From: Priestia megaterium NBRC 15308 = ATCC 14581
GTDB lineage: Bacteria; Bacillota; Bacilli; Bacillales; Bacillaceae_H
Direction: 5' to 3'
Assembly: GCF_000832985.1 (NCBI RefSeq)
Contig: NZ_CP009920.1
Location: forward strand, 1,054,001-1,118,000
Length of the DNA stretch: 64,000 nucleotides
Shown: positions 46,984 to 57,887 of the stretch, piece after piece
Layout: each line of letters begins with the position of its first letter
Position numbering within the stretch: the stretch's first letter is position 1
Program-made: the position numbers and the translations under genes
Notes under the pieces: generated by a model
The model's input: the letters and a program-made list of their open reading frames with translations, nothing else
The model's database searches: none
What the model was told of the DNA's origin: nothing

Positions 46984-48084
46984 TTAATAGCGAGAATATC
47001 TACTAACATTTAACAAAACTCCAACTGCTGCCAGCATGAGCGTCAGCGATGATCCGCCGTAACTTAAAAATGGAAGCGTAATTCCCGTAACAGGCATAAG
47101 ACCTGTTACCACGCCTATATTAATCATGACTTGAATCGCAACCATTGAAATAATTCCTAAGGCTAAAAACGTTCCGTAAAGATCAGGAGCTCCGAGCGCT
47201 ACTTTAATTCCTCTCCAAAGCAATAAGCTAAACAAAAGAAGAACAAGCGTTCCGCCAATGAAACCGAGCTCTTCTGCCAGAATAGCAAAAATAAAATCAG
47301 TTTGAGGCTCCGGCAAATAAAAGAACTTTTGTCTGCTTTGCCCTAACCCTAATCCAAGCAATCCCCCTGGCCCAATTGCATAAAGAGATTGAATGATTTG
47401 AAACCCGCTTCCAAGCGGATCTTCCCAAGGATTTAAAAATGAAGTGATGCGTTTAATCCGATAAGGAGCCGATAAAACAAGCCCTACAAAACCGGCAACG
47501 CCAAGCAACCCAAGACCTGCAAAGTGACTTACTTTTGCTCCTGAAACAAAAATCATGACTAAACAAGTTCCAACAAGCACCGTTCCCGTTCCTAAATCCG
47601 GCTGCATCATAATAATGCCAAACGGTAAGAAAACCAGTAATAACGCCGGTAACATGCCTTTTCTAAAAGACGTAATCTTCTTCTGGTTTTCTGATAAATA
47701 TTTCGCTAAAAATATAATCATAGCAAACTTCATAAATTCTGAAGGCTGAATCGAAAACGCTCCAACTCCTATCCAACTTTGCGACCCATTCCGTACTAGC
47801 CCTACTCCCGGAATCAATACAAGTACCAGCATAACAAAGCAAATGATTACAATTGGCTTCGCCCACGTACGCCACATCCAATAATCAATATTCATGATGA
47901 CAAACATCGCGCATACTCCAAGCCCTGCAAATAAGAGCTGGCGTTTAGCAAAGAAAAAAGAATCATTAAACTTGTATGTAGCCCATACCGCACTTGCGCT
48001 GTATACCATGATAAGGCCGATGGTTAGCAAGGAAAGCGTAACGATTATGAGAAAAAAATCTGGGGTAGACCTTTTTGTCGACAC
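46984..48084 (-). CDS. spoVE: SEDS-family peptidoglycan glycosyltransferase SpoVE
   Basis: 366 residues, the same length as B. subtilis SpoVE, with ten membrane helices. SEDS motifs: QPSEFMKFAMI, MMQPDLGTGTV (catalytic Asp region), ITSFLNPWEDPLGSGFQ, and the C-terminal LPFLSYGGSSL. It polymerises spore cortex peptidoglycan with its partner SpoVD; the vegetative counterpart is FtsW. The frame opens at GTG 48090, but GTG 48084 is seven bases after GAGGTG and matches the homologous start. Confidence 0.93.
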   Translation of the reverse strand: MSTKRSTPDFFLIIVTLSLLTIGLIMVYSASAVWATYKFNDSFFFAKRQLLFAGLGVCAMFVIMNIDYWMWRTWAKPIVIICFVMLVLVLIPGVGLVRNGSQSWIGVGAFSIQPSEFMKFAMIIFLAKYLSENQKKITSFRKGMLPALLLVFLPFGIIMMQPDLGTGTVLVGTCLVMIFVSGAKVSHFAGLGLLGVAGFVGLVLSAPYRIKRITSFLNPWEDPLGSGFQIIQSLYAIGPGGLLGLGLGQSRQKFFYLPEPQTDFIFAILAEELGFIGGTLVLLLFSLLLWRGIKVALGAPDLYGTFLALGIISMVAIQVMINIGVVTGLMPVTGITLPFLSYGGSSLTLMLAAVGVLLNVSRYSRY

Positions 48085-48145
48085 TGTCACACACCTCTAA
48101 AAATAGATTAGGGCTAGTGTATTTTCTAGGTGTTTAGACAAGCCC

Positions 48146-49495
48146 TTATTTCAGTTTATGCACAGATTCAATAAAGATGTCACCACGTTCTTCAAAAGTT
48201 TTAAATTGATCCCAGCTTGCACAAGCAGGAGATAATAAAATAACATCTTCTTCATCTGAACAAGCATATGCTTCTGAAACTGCTTGTTTAACATTATCGA
48301 CACGTTTTACAATTTGTATTCCCGCTTCTTTTGCTACGCGTTCAATTTTAGGAGCCGTTTCACCAAACGTAATCACAGCTTTCACATTTTTAAACTCTTC
48401 TTTTAAATCATCAAACTCATTGCCGCGATCGAGTCCACCTGCAAGTAAAATCGTCGGCTGCGAAAAAGCGGAAAGAGCTACTTTTGTAGCAAGCATATTC
48501 GTAGCTTTAGAGTCATTATAAAACTTGCGTTTGTTGATTGTCGTGACATATTGAACGCGGTGTTTAACACCAGCAAACGTTGTGAGCACTCGGTAGATAG
48601 CTTCATTTGAACAACCGTACAGCTTCACAACGGATACAGCTGCTAAAATGTTTTCTTGATTATGTTTGCCTGGCAGCACCACATCTTTTAAAGACATCAC
48701 TTCTTCATCTTTAAAGAAAATGGTTTCGTTTTTAATATACGCTCCTTCTGTCGTTTGAGCTGTAACAGAAAAAGGTACTTTTGTCGCTTTAACATCTGCA
48801 CTAGCTTTCATCACTAGCTCATCATCCGCATTAATAACGGCAAAGTCTTCACTTGTTTGATTGTTAAAGAGATTTGCTTTCGCTTTGATATATTCCTCTT
48901 TTGTGCCATGATAGTCTAAGTGGGCATCAAACAAATTCAATAATAAAGAGATTTTCGGACGGAATTTTTCAATTCCCATCAGCTGAAAAGAAGAAAGCTC
49001 CGTTACAATTACATTGTCCTTTGTTGCTTTTTGCGCCACTTCACAAGCTACTGTTCCAATATTTCCAGCAATCAACGGCTGCTTTTGATCTTCTTCTAAC
49101 ATTTTATAAATTAGCGTTGTTGTTGTTGTCTTCCCATTGCTTCCCGTAATTCCGATAAAAGGAGCTTCGCTAATTTCATAAGCCAATTCTACCTCTGTTA
49201 AAATCGGAATATTTCGCTTTAATGCTTCTTGCAATAGAACATTTGAATACGGAATCCCAGGGTTTTTTACAATAACATCCGCTTTGTCTAAAAGCTCAAG
49301 CGGATGATGTCCACACACAACTTCAATGCCCGTTTTTTCTAATTCCTGTGCTGCTGCGTTCTCTTCGTACGGTTTTTGATCATTAACGACTACTTTAGCA
49401 CCAAGCTGTTTAACTAACTGAGCGGCTGCTAAACCGCTCTTGGCTAACCCTAAAATAAGTACTTGTTTACCTTGATACGTATTGACTGATTTCAT
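48146..49495 (-). CDS. murD: UDP-N-acetylmuramoyl-L-alanine:D-glutamate ligase
   Basis: Adds D-Glu to UDP-MurNAc-Ala. N-terminal nucleotide fold ([16 protein letters not shown]), ATP loop [26 protein letters not shown], and C-terminal DDSK-like YNDSKATN. 449 residues. The ATG directly abuts the mraY stop codon. Confidence 0.97.
   Translation of the reverse strand: MKSVNTYQGKQVLILGLAKSGLAAAQLVKQLGAKVVVNDQKPYEENAAAQELEKTGIEVVCGHHPLELLDKADVIVKNPGIPYSNVLLQEALKRNIPILTEVELAYEISEAPFIGITGSNGKTTTTTLIYKMLEEDQKQPLIAGNIGTVACEVAQKATKDNVIVTELSSFQLMGIEKFRPKISLLLNLFDAHLDYHGTKEEYIKAKANLFNNQTSEDFAVINADDELVMKASADVKATKVPFSVTAQTTEGAYIKNETIFFKDEEVMSLKDVVLPGKHNQENILAAVSVVKLYGCSNEAIYRVLTTFAGVKHRVQYVTTINKRKFYNDSKATNMLATKVALSAFSQPTILLAGGLDRGNEFDDLKEEFKNVKAVITFGETAPKIERVAKEAGIQIVKRVDNVKQAVSEAYACSDEEDVILLSPACASWDQFKTFEERGDIFIESVHKLK
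48153..48180 (-). promoter_or_regulatory. Weak candidate sigma-E promoter of spoVE
   Basis: Minus strand: ACATCTT (48174-48180), 13 bases, CATAAACT (48153-48160, 6/8 to CATACAAT), inside the 3' end of murD. A sigma-E promoter is expected for spoVE. Confidence 0.35.
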
Positions 49496-50470
49496 TTAAA
49501 TCCACACCTCGATATAAATTCCAAGCATTGCAAATAATAGTCCTACAGCCCAAAAAGTCATAACTACGCGCCATTCCGACCAGCCGCTTAGCTCGTAATG
49601 GTGATGAAGCGGGCTCATTTTAAACACACGTTTTCCTGTTGTTTTGAAAGATGCGACTTGAATAATAACAGATAGTGTTTCAATAACAAACACACCACCG
49701 ATAATAACAAGCAAGAATTCCATTTTCATTAAAACAGCCACCGTAGCGATAGCTCCTCCTAGCGCTAAAGAACCCGTATCTCCCATAAATACTTTTGCAG
49801 GATGGGCATTAAAAACTAAAAACCCTAACACAGCTCCTACTACAGCAACTGAGAAAATAGATAATTCAAACTGCTCTGCATTCCAAGCAAGAACTGCAAA
49901 TGCACCAAAAGCAATCGCACTTGTACCAGATACAAGTCCGTCTAATCCATCCGTCAAGTTAACCGCGTTTGAAAAACCAACAAGCCAGATGATGAGGAAA
50001 ACAACATAAAACCAACCTAAATCGATTGGGTCTTTAATTCCAGGAATCGTCACTTCAGTTGAAAACTCAAACTGTCTTGCAATAAAGTAAAAAATAATTG
50101 AAATGACAACCTGACCTAAAAACTTTTGTTTAGATGTTAATCCAAGGTTACGCTTTAACACTACTTTTATAAAATCATCTAAAAATCCTAATAAACCAAA
50201 TCCGATTGTGACAAATAATAATAGAAACGTCTTATATGTAAGTTCTGCATACTGATTGACCATAATAAGAGTTGCCACAATAATAGATAATAAAATCATG
50301 ATACCGCCCATTGTAGGTGTACCTGATTTTTTCTGGTGAGATTTCGGGCCTTCATCACGAATACTTTGACCAAACTTTAATCTTCTTAAGAAGGGAATAA
50401 AAATCGGCGACAATACAACCGTAATCAAAAAGGCTACGCCGATTGTCAATAAAATTGATTGTTCTAGCAC
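49496..50470 (-). CDS. mraY: Phospho-N-acetylmuramoyl-pentapeptide transferase
   Basis: Makes lipid I by linking UDP-MurNAc-pentapeptide to undecaprenyl phosphate. 324 residues, about ten membrane helices. Conserved [24 protein letters not shown] and HHHYEL. GTG start after AAGGAGG. Confidence 0.97.
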   Translation of the reverse strand: MLEQSILLTIGVAFLITVVLSPIFIPFLRRLKFGQSIRDEGPKSHQKKSGTPTMGGIMILLSIIVATLIMVNQYAELTYKTFLLLFVTIGFGLLGFLDDFIKVVLKRNLGLTSKQKFLGQVVISIIFYFIARQFEFSTEVTIPGIKDPIDLGWFYVVFLIIWLVGFSNAVNLTDGLDGLVSGTSAIAFGAFAVLAWNAEQFELSIFSVAVVGAVLGFLVFNAHPAKVFMGDTGSLALGGAIATVAVLMKMEFLLVIIGGVFVIETLSVIIQVASFKTTGKRVFKMSPLHHHYELSGWSEWRVVMTFWAVGLLFAMLGIYIEVWI

Positions 50471-50531
50471 GATGTCCCCTCCTTAACTTCCAACTCATTC
50501 CGACTCATTTTGTTCTCTACCCATTTCATTA

Positions 50532-51995
50532 CTACTTTCGCTCCTCAATCATTTTGCGTGCTACTTCTCGATCGTCAAAATCGAATACTTTTTTACCAAT
50601 AATTTGATAGGTCTCGTGCCCTTTTCCAGCAATGACAATAACATCATCTGCATGCGCTGTTTCCACTGCATAGCGAATAGCTTCTGCACGATCAGCAATC
50701 GTCACATAGTTATCTGTATCCAAACCTTCTTCCATATCTTTTAAAATAGCCAATGGATCTTCACTTCGTGGATTATCAGATGTCAAAATAGCTTGTGTAC
50801 TGTATTCAGCTGCAATTCGAGCCATGATTGGTCGTTTTGTACGATCTCGATCTCCGCCACAACCAACAATAACATATATATTGCGTTTTGCGAATTCTTT
50901 TACAGTTTTTAACACGTTCTCTAAGCTGTCCGGCGTATGGGCATAATCAACGATAACCGTAAAATCTTGCTCCGCATCAACCACTTCAAAACGCCCAGAC
51001 ACGCCTTCTAACACTTTTATTTCCTCGACAATAACTGACAGAGGGATACCTGATACTAAACATGAAGCCGTAGCCGCTAATACGTTGTAGACGCTGAATT
51101 TCCCAATAAGCTTCATCTCTACACGAACCGTTTCTGTCGGTGTTGTTAAGTCGAACGTTGTGCCGCTGTTTGTAATTTGAATATTGGTTGCACGAATATC
51201 ACTTTCACGGTCAATACCATAGGTAATCACTGTAGCAGCCGTGTTTTTAATATATTCCTCGGTTGCCGCATCATCAGCATTAAGAACAGCAAATTTAGGA
51301 CGATCATGGTTATAAGCGTTTCCTAACTGTGCAAACAGCAACCCTTTAGCACGACGATAATCTTCCATTGTATGATGATAGTCCAGGTGATCTTGCGTTA
51401 AGTTACTAAATACCGCAACATCAAAGTCGCACCCGTGTACGCGTCCTAAGTCAAGTGCATGAGATGATACTTCCATCATCGCTACTTCTACATTCTCCTC
51501 CACCATTTGGTGAAATGTTTTTTGGAGCGTCAGCGATTCAGGCGTTGTGTTTTTCACATCATAAGACGTATCACCAATACGAATTTCAATCGTTCCAATT
51601 AGACCCGTCTTTTTATGTTGTGATTTAAAGATATGCTCAATTAAATGTGTAATCGTTGTTTTTCCATTTGTGCCTGTTACACCAATTAAATGCATTTTTT
51701 GTGTGGGCTGATTGTAAAAAGCATCCGCTAGCACTGCCATTGCTCGTTTTGTACTCTTCACACGTACAACAGGCACTTCTACATCCACAGGCTTTTCTGC
51801 TAAGATTGCTACTGCCCCTTTTTCCACAGCCATCTGTGCAAAGTTATGGCCATCAACCGTATAGCCGTCTATACAAATGAACAATGCTCCCGGCTTAACT
51901 TCTCTTGAATCCATTTCAATTGACGTAATATCAATATTCTGTTCAGGAAGCTGAACAAAATCATGTAAATGTGTTAGTAGTTCTCGTAAATCCAT
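50532..51995 (-). CDS. murE: UDP-MurNAc-tripeptide synthetase (meso-diaminopimelate adding)
   Basis: ATP loop [25 protein letters not shown], and DNPRSEDP, the Arg motif that selects meso-DAP rather than lysine. 487 residues from the ATG at 51995, which aligns with B. subtilis; an ATG at 52004 is only two to three bases after AGAGAGG, so spacing favours neither strongly. A terminator after spoVD implies that murE has its own promoter upstream, which I could not place. Confidence 0.95.
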   Translation of the reverse strand: MDLRELLTHLHDFVQLPEQNIDITSIEMDSREVKPGALFICIDGYTVDGHNFAQMAVEKGAVAILAEKPVDVEVPVVRVKSTKRAMAVLADAFYNQPTQKMHLIGVTGTNGKTTITHLIEHIFKSQHKKTGLIGTIEIRIGDTSYDVKNTTPESLTLQKTFHQMVEENVEVAMMEVSSHALDLGRVHGCDFDVAVFSNLTQDHLDYHHTMEDYRRAKGLLFAQLGNAYNHDRPKFAVLNADDAATEEYIKNTAATVITYGIDRESDIRATNIQITNSGTTFDLTTPTETVRVEMKLIGKFSVYNVLAATASCLVSGIPLSVIVEEIKVLEGVSGRFEVVDAEQDFTVIVDYAHTPDSLENVLKTVKEFAKRNIYVIVGCGGDRDRTKRPIMARIAAEYSTQAILTSDNPRSEDPLAILKDMEEGLDTDNYVTIADRAEAIRYAVETAHADDVIVIAGKGHETYQIIGKKVFDFDDREVARKMIEERK

Positions 51996-52099
51996 TCCTA
52001 CCATGTCCTCTCTATTTGTAAAGTGAAACGTTTGTTATAAGACGCTATGGCAACTATTCTTCTTTTTCTAGCACCTAACCTATTACATTTTACAGAAAA

Positions 52100-52132
52100 A
52101 GAAGCCCGGAGGGAACACCCCCAAGGCTTATT
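52100..52132 (-). terminator. Terminator after spoVD
   Basis: AAGCC/GGCTT outer stem with GGG/CCC inner pairing, followed by CTTTTTCTG on the minus strand, roughly 75 bases after spoVD. It would isolate spoVD from murE. Confidence 0.65.
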
Positions 52133-52206
52133 TGTTGATTTCATGTTCACACGCAGAGTAACCTGCTGATTATCATGCAAGGAAGAATAATGGTTTATAG
52201 AGATTT

Positions 52207-54123
52207 TTATTTTCCCATATAAATTCTAACCGTTTCGCCTTCTTTAACTTTCGTTCCGGCTGCAGGAGACTGCTTGACCACTTTATCTCCTTCGCCACTC
52301 ACATCTAATTTTAAATTAAGTAGCTGTTCTTGTAACTCTTTTTTTGACATTCCTACGACATTTGGTACTTTTATCATTGGTGTGTCCAGCCACGTTAACT
52401 CTTTTTCAATTTGTCCTTTACGCGGTTTAACGTCCATCACACGCAAGCTGTCTTCAATCATTTTACCTACAATCGGAGCTGCTACAACTCCACCAAACTG
52501 AATGGTGCCTTTTGGATTATCAACCGCAACATACACGACAATTTCAGGGTTATCTGCTGGTGCAACACCGATAAAAGAAACGATGTGATTATTTTTTAAA
52601 TACTTTCCATTTTGAGCTTTCTGCGCCGTACCCGTCTTTCCTCCAACGCGGTACCCTTCCACAAAAGCTCCTTTTCCGCTTCCTTGTGCTACTACACTTT
52701 CAAGAGCAAAACGCACTTCCTTAGACGTTTCCTCGGAAATAACTTTTCGCTTAGCAACCGGCTTATGACTGCTTACAACCTTTCCGGTAGTTGGATCCAC
52801 CCACTCTTTGGCAATATAAGGTTCATAAAGCGTTCCACCGTTTACGGCTGCGGAAACAGCAGCTACTTGTTGAATAGGCGTAACAGCAACCCCTTGCCCA
52901 AAAGCTGTTGTAGCTTGTTCAACCGGCCCTACGCGCTCAAGTGGGAACAAAATTCCTTTTGCTTCCCCTTGTAAATCAATACCTGTTTTTTGACCAAAGC
53001 CAAATTCTTTAATGTATTTGAACAATTTTTCTTTTCCTAAACGTTCCCCAAGCTCCACAAAACCAGGGTTACATGAGTTCTGTACAACTTCTAAAAAAGA
53101 CTGCTGTCCATGTCCGCCTTTTTTCCAGCAGCGAAGTCTCGCTCCGCCAACTTCCGCGGCTCCATCATCGTAAAATTGATCTTTTAGTAAATCCACTTTC
53201 TTTTCTTCAAGAGCAGCTGCCAGTGTAATAATCTTAAACGTCGATCCGGGCTCATATACGCTCCAGATTGGAAGATTGCGATTATACACCTCAGGCTTCA
53301 CATTTTTAAAATCCGTAGGATCAAAGCCCGGACGACTAGACATACCTAAAATTTCACCGTTTTTAGGATTCATGGCAATGGCAATCATACCATCTGGATT
53401 ATAAGCTGTCTGAGCATTATCCAACTCACGCTCCATGATCGTTTGCACACGTGAATCAATGGTCAATCTCAAATCCAGCCCGTCCACAGGTGCTGTGTAG
53501 TCATCGGCTATATTGGGCATCTTTTTACCTTTAGCATCCGAATACAGTTTAACTGAACCTTTTTGTCCTTTTAGCTCTTTATCATAATATAATTCAAGGC
53601 CTGTTAACCCTTGATTATCTACTCCCGCAAAGCCTAATACATGCGACAAATAACTTCCAAACGGATAGTACCGCTTCGAATCCTCAGCTATATATACGCC
53701 TTTTAAATTTAAATTTCGCACTTCATTTGCTTTCGCATGTGAAATTTTTCTTCCTTCAGGACGCAAATACACGCTAGAAGAAGCTTTTGTTATTTGCTCA
53801 TATACTTTTTCTTTTGATGCTCCCAGCACTTTTGCTAACTTTTCAGCTGTAACAGCTGGATTTTCAACTTGTCTTGGCATAACTAAAACGGTCGGTGCAC
53901 TTTTATTTGTAGCAAGTGCCACATCATTGCGATCTAGTATCTTTCCTCTTTCAGGTTCAAAAGGAATATTCCGACTCCATAAGTCTTTGGCTTTTTCAGT
54001 TAGCGTATCCCCAGTCAGCAACTGTACATATCCAAGCCTTGTATCAATAATCAAAAACACAATAAAACCGACAAACAAAACAATGGCTAGCCTTTTACGA
54101 ACTGTGACTCCTGATACCCGCAT
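52207..54123 (-). CDS. spoVD: Sporulation-specific penicillin-binding protein SpoVD
   Basis: 638-residue class B PBP: one N-terminal membrane anchor (about 10-30), dimerisation domain, transpeptidase domain with Ser294 in EPGSTFKII, SCN, and Lys496 in KTGTAQ, then one PASTA domain (VPNVVGMSKKEL). It crosslinks cortex peptidoglycan together with SpoVE. AGAGGAGG lies before the ATG. Confidence 0.95.
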   Translation of the reverse strand: MRVSGVTVRKRLAIVLFVGFIVFLIIDTRLGYVQLLTGDTLTEKAKDLWSRNIPFEPERGKILDRNDVALATNKSAPTVLVMPRQVENPAVTAEKLAKVLGASKEKVYEQITKASSSVYLRPEGRKISHAKANEVRNLNLKGVYIAEDSKRYYPFGSYLSHVLGFAGVDNQGLTGLELYYDKELKGQKGSVKLYSDAKGKKMPNIADDYTAPVDGLDLRLTIDSRVQTIMERELDNAQTAYNPDGMIAIAMNPKNGEILGMSSRPGFDPTDFKNVKPEVYNRNLPIWSVYEPGSTFKIITLAAALEEKKVDLLKDQFYDDGAAEVGGARLRCWKKGGHGQQSFLEVVQNSCNPGFVELGERLGKEKLFKYIKEFGFGQKTGIDLQGEAKGILFPLERVGPVEQATTAFGQGVAVTPIQQVAAVSAAVNGGTLYEPYIAKEWVDPTTGKVVSSHKPVAKRKVISEETSKEVRFALESVVAQGSGKGAFVEGYRVGGKTGTAQKAQNGKYLKNNHIVSFIGVAPADNPEIVVYVAVDNPKGTIQFGGVVAAPIVGKMIEDSLRVMDVKPRKGQIEKELTWLDTPMIKVPNVVGMSKKELQEQLLNLKLDVSGEGDKVVKQSPAAGTKVKEGETVRIYMGK

Positions 54124-54155
54124 ATATTAGAACCTCCTCTGAATCGGCTCGTTCC

Positions 54156-54184
54156 AATATATGCTTGTACAGGATTCACTAGAA
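54156..54184 (-). promoter_or_regulatory. Weak candidate sigma-E promoter of spoVD
   Basis: Minus strand: CATATATT (54156-54163, 6/8 to the sigma-E -10) with a poor -35 (TTCTAGT) 14 bases upstream. B. subtilis spoVD is mother-cell expressed, so a promoter is expected in this 69-base gap. Confidence 0.35.
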
Positions 54185-54192
54185 CTTAATTT

Positions 54193-56451
54193 CTAGTCAA
54201 GTTGCTTATCGTCTTTTTTACTATCAGACTCACTTTTTTCCGTTTCTTTTAACTTATTTAACGTGCTTGAAAATTCTTTAGGCGTTTCAAGTTCTACTTT
54301 CAGGTACGTTCCTGCTTTTAACGGATCGCCTGCTTTAATACTTTGACTTACAACATAACCATTTTCAAGTGCGCTAGGTCGAACGTTGACAAATTCACTA
54401 AAGCGTATAACATCACGATGTGAAAAACCTGTTAAATCAGGCATTGTGGCTTTTCCATTTGTCTTAATAAACACGCGTTGACCAGTGACAATGGTATCAG
54501 AAGTCGGTGATTGGCTTTCTACCGTATCTCCTTTACCTATTACAACAGGAACAAGTCCTTTTTGTTTTAAGTCTTTCACGGCACTATCAACTGATTCGTT
54601 AACGTAAGACTTAAGCGTAATTTCTGAATCTACTTTTTTATCTTCTGTTTTCTTTCCGTCTTCGTCTGTTTTTTCAGGCTCCACCCCTAAGTACTGCAGG
54701 CTGTTTTTCATCACCGGATTAAATACGGCTGTAAGCGGCGCAGTACCCGTCTCTTGAGGCGTGAGAGTTGGATTTTTAACGGCTACATAGACAAGCAGCT
54801 TTGGATCTTTAGCAGGTGCAAAGCCCATAAAGGAAATGAAATTTTTCCCGTGTCCATGCAAGTAGCCTCCGGTAGGACCAGGAATTTGAGCTGTTCCCGT
54901 CTTTCCAGCGACATCGTATCCTTCAATCGCGTAAGGTTTCCCTGTTCCGTCATCAGAAGAAACAACGGTTTCTAAAATATCTAGCGTTTCGTTCGCTGCT
55001 TTTTTAGAAATAGGTTGTCCTACTACGGTAGGTTTTGTTTTCTTAATCGTTTTCTTATTTGTTTCATCGACTACTTGTTTAATCACGTAAGGCTTCATCA
55101 TTTTCCCGTCATTTGCAATCGCAGTAGCCGCTTGAATTTCTTGAATAGGCGTAAAAGCGGACGCCTGTCCAAATGCAGTAGTTACGCGGTCTCTCGGGTA
55201 CTTCGTCACTAACTTGCTAGAAGCTTCGTTTGGCAAGTCAATTCCCGTTTTATCCATAAAGCCAAACTTGTCCAAGTATTTATACAAACGGTCGGTGCCC
55301 AATTTTTCGTTGGCTAAAATGGCTACCGCTACATTTGAAGACCTTTGAATTCCTTCATTAAATGTAATAGCTCCCCAGCCGACTCCGCCGTTGTGATCGT
55401 TAATTGGAACGCTGTTTTTCGTTACTTTATAAGATCCCGACTGATAGCGGTCTTCGCCGTTATAGACGCCTGCATCAATCGCGGCTGCTAGCGTAAAGAT
55501 TTTCATCGTTGAACCAAGTTCATAGCTGTTTTCAACAAACGGATTACGGTAAGAAGTGATATCACGAATATTCGGGTCAAATGAAGGACGGTTTGACATC
55601 GCCAAAATTTCACCGGTTTTCGGATTCACTACCGTTGCCATTAGCTCTTCTGGTTTATATTCTTTAGCAGCAGCTGTCATTGCATCCTCTAAAAACGTTT
55701 GAATTTTTTCATCAATCGTAAGCGTGACGCTGTCTCCATTTTTCGGAGCTACAATTGACTCTTTTGGATCCGGAAGCTTAATTCCATTTTTAGCAGCTTC
55801 GTATTTTACATATCCATCTTCTTCAGAAAGCTGCTTATCAAATACTTTTTCAATTCCCATTTTCCCTACGATTTTACCCGTATCATCTTTTTGTGCGTAC
55901 CCTAAAATACTTGAGGCGAATACACCGTTTGGATAGAAGCGCTTCGAATCGCGTAAAAACGTGATGCCTGGGAGATTTAGTTTTTCAATTTTTTGCTTTA
56001 GCACGTTATCAATGTCACGGCCTCCGGGACCAAGTTCGACTTGGAATGCTCCCCTTTTAATTCCTCTTGTTAACATGCTGTCAATTTTTGATTCGTCCAT
56101 CTTTAATAATGGGGCTAATTTTTCAGCCGTCTTTTCTGGGTCTACCACGTGCTGTGGATGATCTTTATCTTCTGATTGCGATTCCTTCAAAATCGCCACA
56201 ACCGTATAAGCACCTGTGTCTTGGGCGATTGCTTCTCCGTTTCGATCGTAAATCGTACCGCGCTGTCCTTCAATTTTAGACGTTCGCGTATGCTGTTTTT
56301 GTGCAATTTCGGCTAAAGCTTCTCCGTCTGCTTTGCCCGTCGCTTGGATGTAAAAGAACCTGATGGCTAATACAAAAAAGAGCAATGCAAATATTAAAAT
56401 TAATATTGCTGCTCCTGTACTAATATTGCTATTTTTTCTTGGCGTAGTCAT
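54193..56451 (-). CDS. pbpB: Penicillin-binding protein 2B (division transpeptidase)
   Basis: 752-residue class B PBP, longer than B. subtilis PBP2B (about 716). One membrane helix near the N-terminus, dimerisation region with RFYPNGVFASSILGY, transpeptidase motifs Ser314 in ELGSTMKIF, SSN, and Lys517 in KTGTAQ, then two PASTA repeats and an acidic, Lys/Asp-rich tail. Septal crosslinking enzyme. No Shine-Dalgarno sequence is seen before the ATG, five bases after the ftsL stop. Confidence 0.96.
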   Translation of the reverse strand: MTTPRKNSNISTGAAILILIFALLFFVLAIRFFYIQATGKADGEALAEIAQKQHTRTSKIEGQRGTIYDRNGEAIAQDTGAYTVVAILKESQSEDKDHPQHVVDPEKTAEKLAPLLKMDESKIDSMLTRGIKRGAFQVELGPGGRDIDNVLKQKIEKLNLPGITFLRDSKRFYPNGVFASSILGYAQKDDTGKIVGKMGIEKVFDKQLSEEDGYVKYEAAKNGIKLPDPKESIVAPKNGDSVTLTIDEKIQTFLEDAMTAAAKEYKPEELMATVVNPKTGEILAMSNRPSFDPNIRDITSYRNPFVENSYELGSTMKIFTLAAAIDAGVYNGEDRYQSGSYKVTKNSVPINDHNGGVGWGAITFNEGIQRSSNVAVAILANEKLGTDRLYKYLDKFGFMDKTGIDLPNEASSKLVTKYPRDRVTTAFGQASAFTPIQEIQAATAIANDGKMMKPYVIKQVVDETNKKTIKKTKPTVVGQPISKKAANETLDILETVVSSDDGTGKPYAIEGYDVAGKTGTAQIPGPTGGYLHGHGKNFISFMGFAPAKDPKLLVYVAVKNPTLTPQETGTAPLTAVFNPVMKNSLQYLGVEPEKTDEDGKKTEDKKVDSEITLKSYVNESVDSAVKDLKQKGLVPVVIGKGDTVESQSPTSDTIVTGQRVFIKTNGKATMPDLTGFSHRDVIRFSEFVNVRPSALENGYVVSQSIKAGDPLKAGTYLKVELETPKEFSSTLNKLKETEKSESDSKKDDKQLD

Positions 56452-56456
56452 CGCAA

Positions 56457-56816
56457 TTAATCGTTAACGACTTTTACGTTATTTTCATTCAATTTTAGTC
56501 CAAGTTCTTTTGCTTTTGTCCAAATACGATCGTATGCACTTAACTCTGTTACCTGTAATTTTAACTCATTGTTTTTTGCTTCTTGCTTGTCAATCTTTCC
56601 ATCGAGTGATTGCACTTCTTCACTGATGCTATAAAGCGAAGATTGATTTGAAATGATTTGCACAGACCCAAACAGCATGAGTGCGACAAATCCAGAATAC
56701 ACAATTTTTTCACCAACCGTGATTTTTCTTTTTGTCTTCCGAACAACTTGACGTACCGTCTTTTGCTGCTTCTGCTGCTGATCTTGCTCTCTTACTTTGT
56801 ATGCTACATTGTTCAT
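56457..56816 (-). CDS. ftsL: Cell division protein FtsL
   Basis: 119 residues: Gln-rich, basic cytoplasmic N-terminus, membrane helix IVYSGFVALMLFGSVQII (about 38-57), then a leucine-zipper-like extracellular coil. Small unstable bitopic division protein working with DivIC and DivIB. Position between rsmH and pbpB is diagnostic. Confidence 0.94.
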   Translation of the reverse strand: MNNVAYKVREQDQQQKQQKTVRQVVRKTKRKITVGEKIVYSGFVALMLFGSVQIISNQSSLYSISEEVQSLDGKIDKQEAKNNELKLQVTELSAYDRIWTKAKELGLKLNENNVKVVND

Positions 56817-56849
56817 TCTCGTCCCCTCCTCTTTGATAAAACCCTTTAA

Positions 56850-57785
56850 TTACACTAATTTCTCAACAATTCGAAGCTTTGCCGAACGCGCGCGCTTATT
56901 TTCTTCTATCTCTTCTTCTGAAGGTAAAATAGGTTTTCTTGTAATAACTTTCATTTTAGGTTTAAATTCTTCTGGAATAATCGGCAGTCCATGCGGAAGC
57001 TGCGGAACCGTGCTTGCATTTTTAAACGCCACTTTACAAATTCGATCTTCAAGTGAGTGGAAGGTAATAACACTTACACGTCCACCTTTTTTGATCACAT
57101 CCATAGCCTGTTCAATTGCATCTTCAAATACTTGGAGCTCATCATTTACAGCAATTCGAATAGCCTGGAAAATTCGTTTTGCGGGATGTCCACCCGTTCG
57201 TCTAGCTGGCGCTGGAATACCATCTTTAATAAGATCAACAAGCTCTAGCGTTGTTTCAATTGGTTTAGACTCTCGATATGCTTCAATTTTGCGGGCAATT
57301 TGTTTTGAAAACTTTTCTTCTCCGTATTGGAAAAAGATTTTCACAAGTTTTTCATAAGGCCATTCATTTACTACGTTGTACGCAGAAAACATTGAGTTTT
57401 GATCCATGCGCATATCAAGCGGGGCATCATGATGAAAGCTGAACCCTCGCTCTGGTGTATCCAACTGAGGAGACGAGACTCCGAGGTCAAACAATACTCC
57501 GTCTACTTCTTCAATTCCGTGTTCCATTAGCTGCTCTTTTAAATAGCGAAAATTACTTTTGATTAGAATAACTCTGTCTAGATACGGGGCCAATTTCTCT
57601 TTTGCATTTGCAAGAGCGACATCGTCTTGATCAAACGCAATTAATTTCCCTTTTTCTGATAGCTGTTTTACGATATATTCACTATGACCTGCTCCGCCAA
57701 GCGTGCAGTCGACATATACTCCATCCGGCTTAATATTTAAGCCTTCCGCTGCTTCTTTAAGCAAAACAGTTGTGTGATTAAACAT
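56850..57785 (-). CDS. rsmH: 16S rRNA (cytosine-1402-N4) methyltransferase RsmH
   Basis: 311 residues, identical in length to B. subtilis RsmH (MraW). SAM motif [42 protein letters not shown], and ISFHSLEDR-like [13 protein letters not shown]. First gene of the dcw cluster here; mraZ, usually upstream, is absent. Confidence 0.97.
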   Translation of the reverse strand: MFNHTTVLLKEAAEGLNIKPDGVYVDCTLGGAGHSEYIVKQLSEKGKLIAFDQDDVALANAKEKLAPYLDRVILIKSNFRYLKEQLMEHGIEEVDGVLFDLGVSSPQLDTPERGFSFHHDAPLDMRMDQNSMFSAYNVVNEWPYEKLVKIFFQYGEEKFSKQIARKIEAYRESKPIETTLELVDLIKDGIPAPARRTGGHPAKRIFQAIRIAVNDELQVFEDAIEQAMDVIKKGGRVSVITFHSLEDRICKVAFKNASTVPQLPHGLPIIPEEFKPKMKVITRKPILPSEEEIEENKRARSAKLRIVEKLV

Positions 57786-57849
57786 TATGACACCTACTTC
57801 TTTCTAAACTACTTAGTTATGTATACAAAAAGCAAAAAACGGTGTTTTT

Positions 57850-57886
57850 CTTTGATATATATACACGTTTATATTATATATCAAAG
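57850..57886. repeat. Perfect 12-base inverted repeat over the rsmH promoter
   Basis: CTTTGATATATA (57850-57861) and TATATATCAAAG (57875-57886) are exact inverted copies separated by 13 bases. Each arm contains one promoter hexamer. Confidence 0.8.
57856..57884 (-). promoter_or_regulatory. Sigma-A promoter of the rsmH-ftsL-pbpB operon
   Basis: Minus strand: TTGATA (57879-57884), exactly 17 bases, TATATA (57856-57861), each one mismatch from consensus. About 70 bases before rsmH. Confidence 0.6.
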
Positions 57887-57887
57887 T

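Noticed and set aside
56797-57357. 186-codon plus-strand frame opposite rsmH
   Set aside because: Entirely antisense to a well-conserved gene; Ser/Ile/Leu-rich low-complexity product typical of antisense frames.
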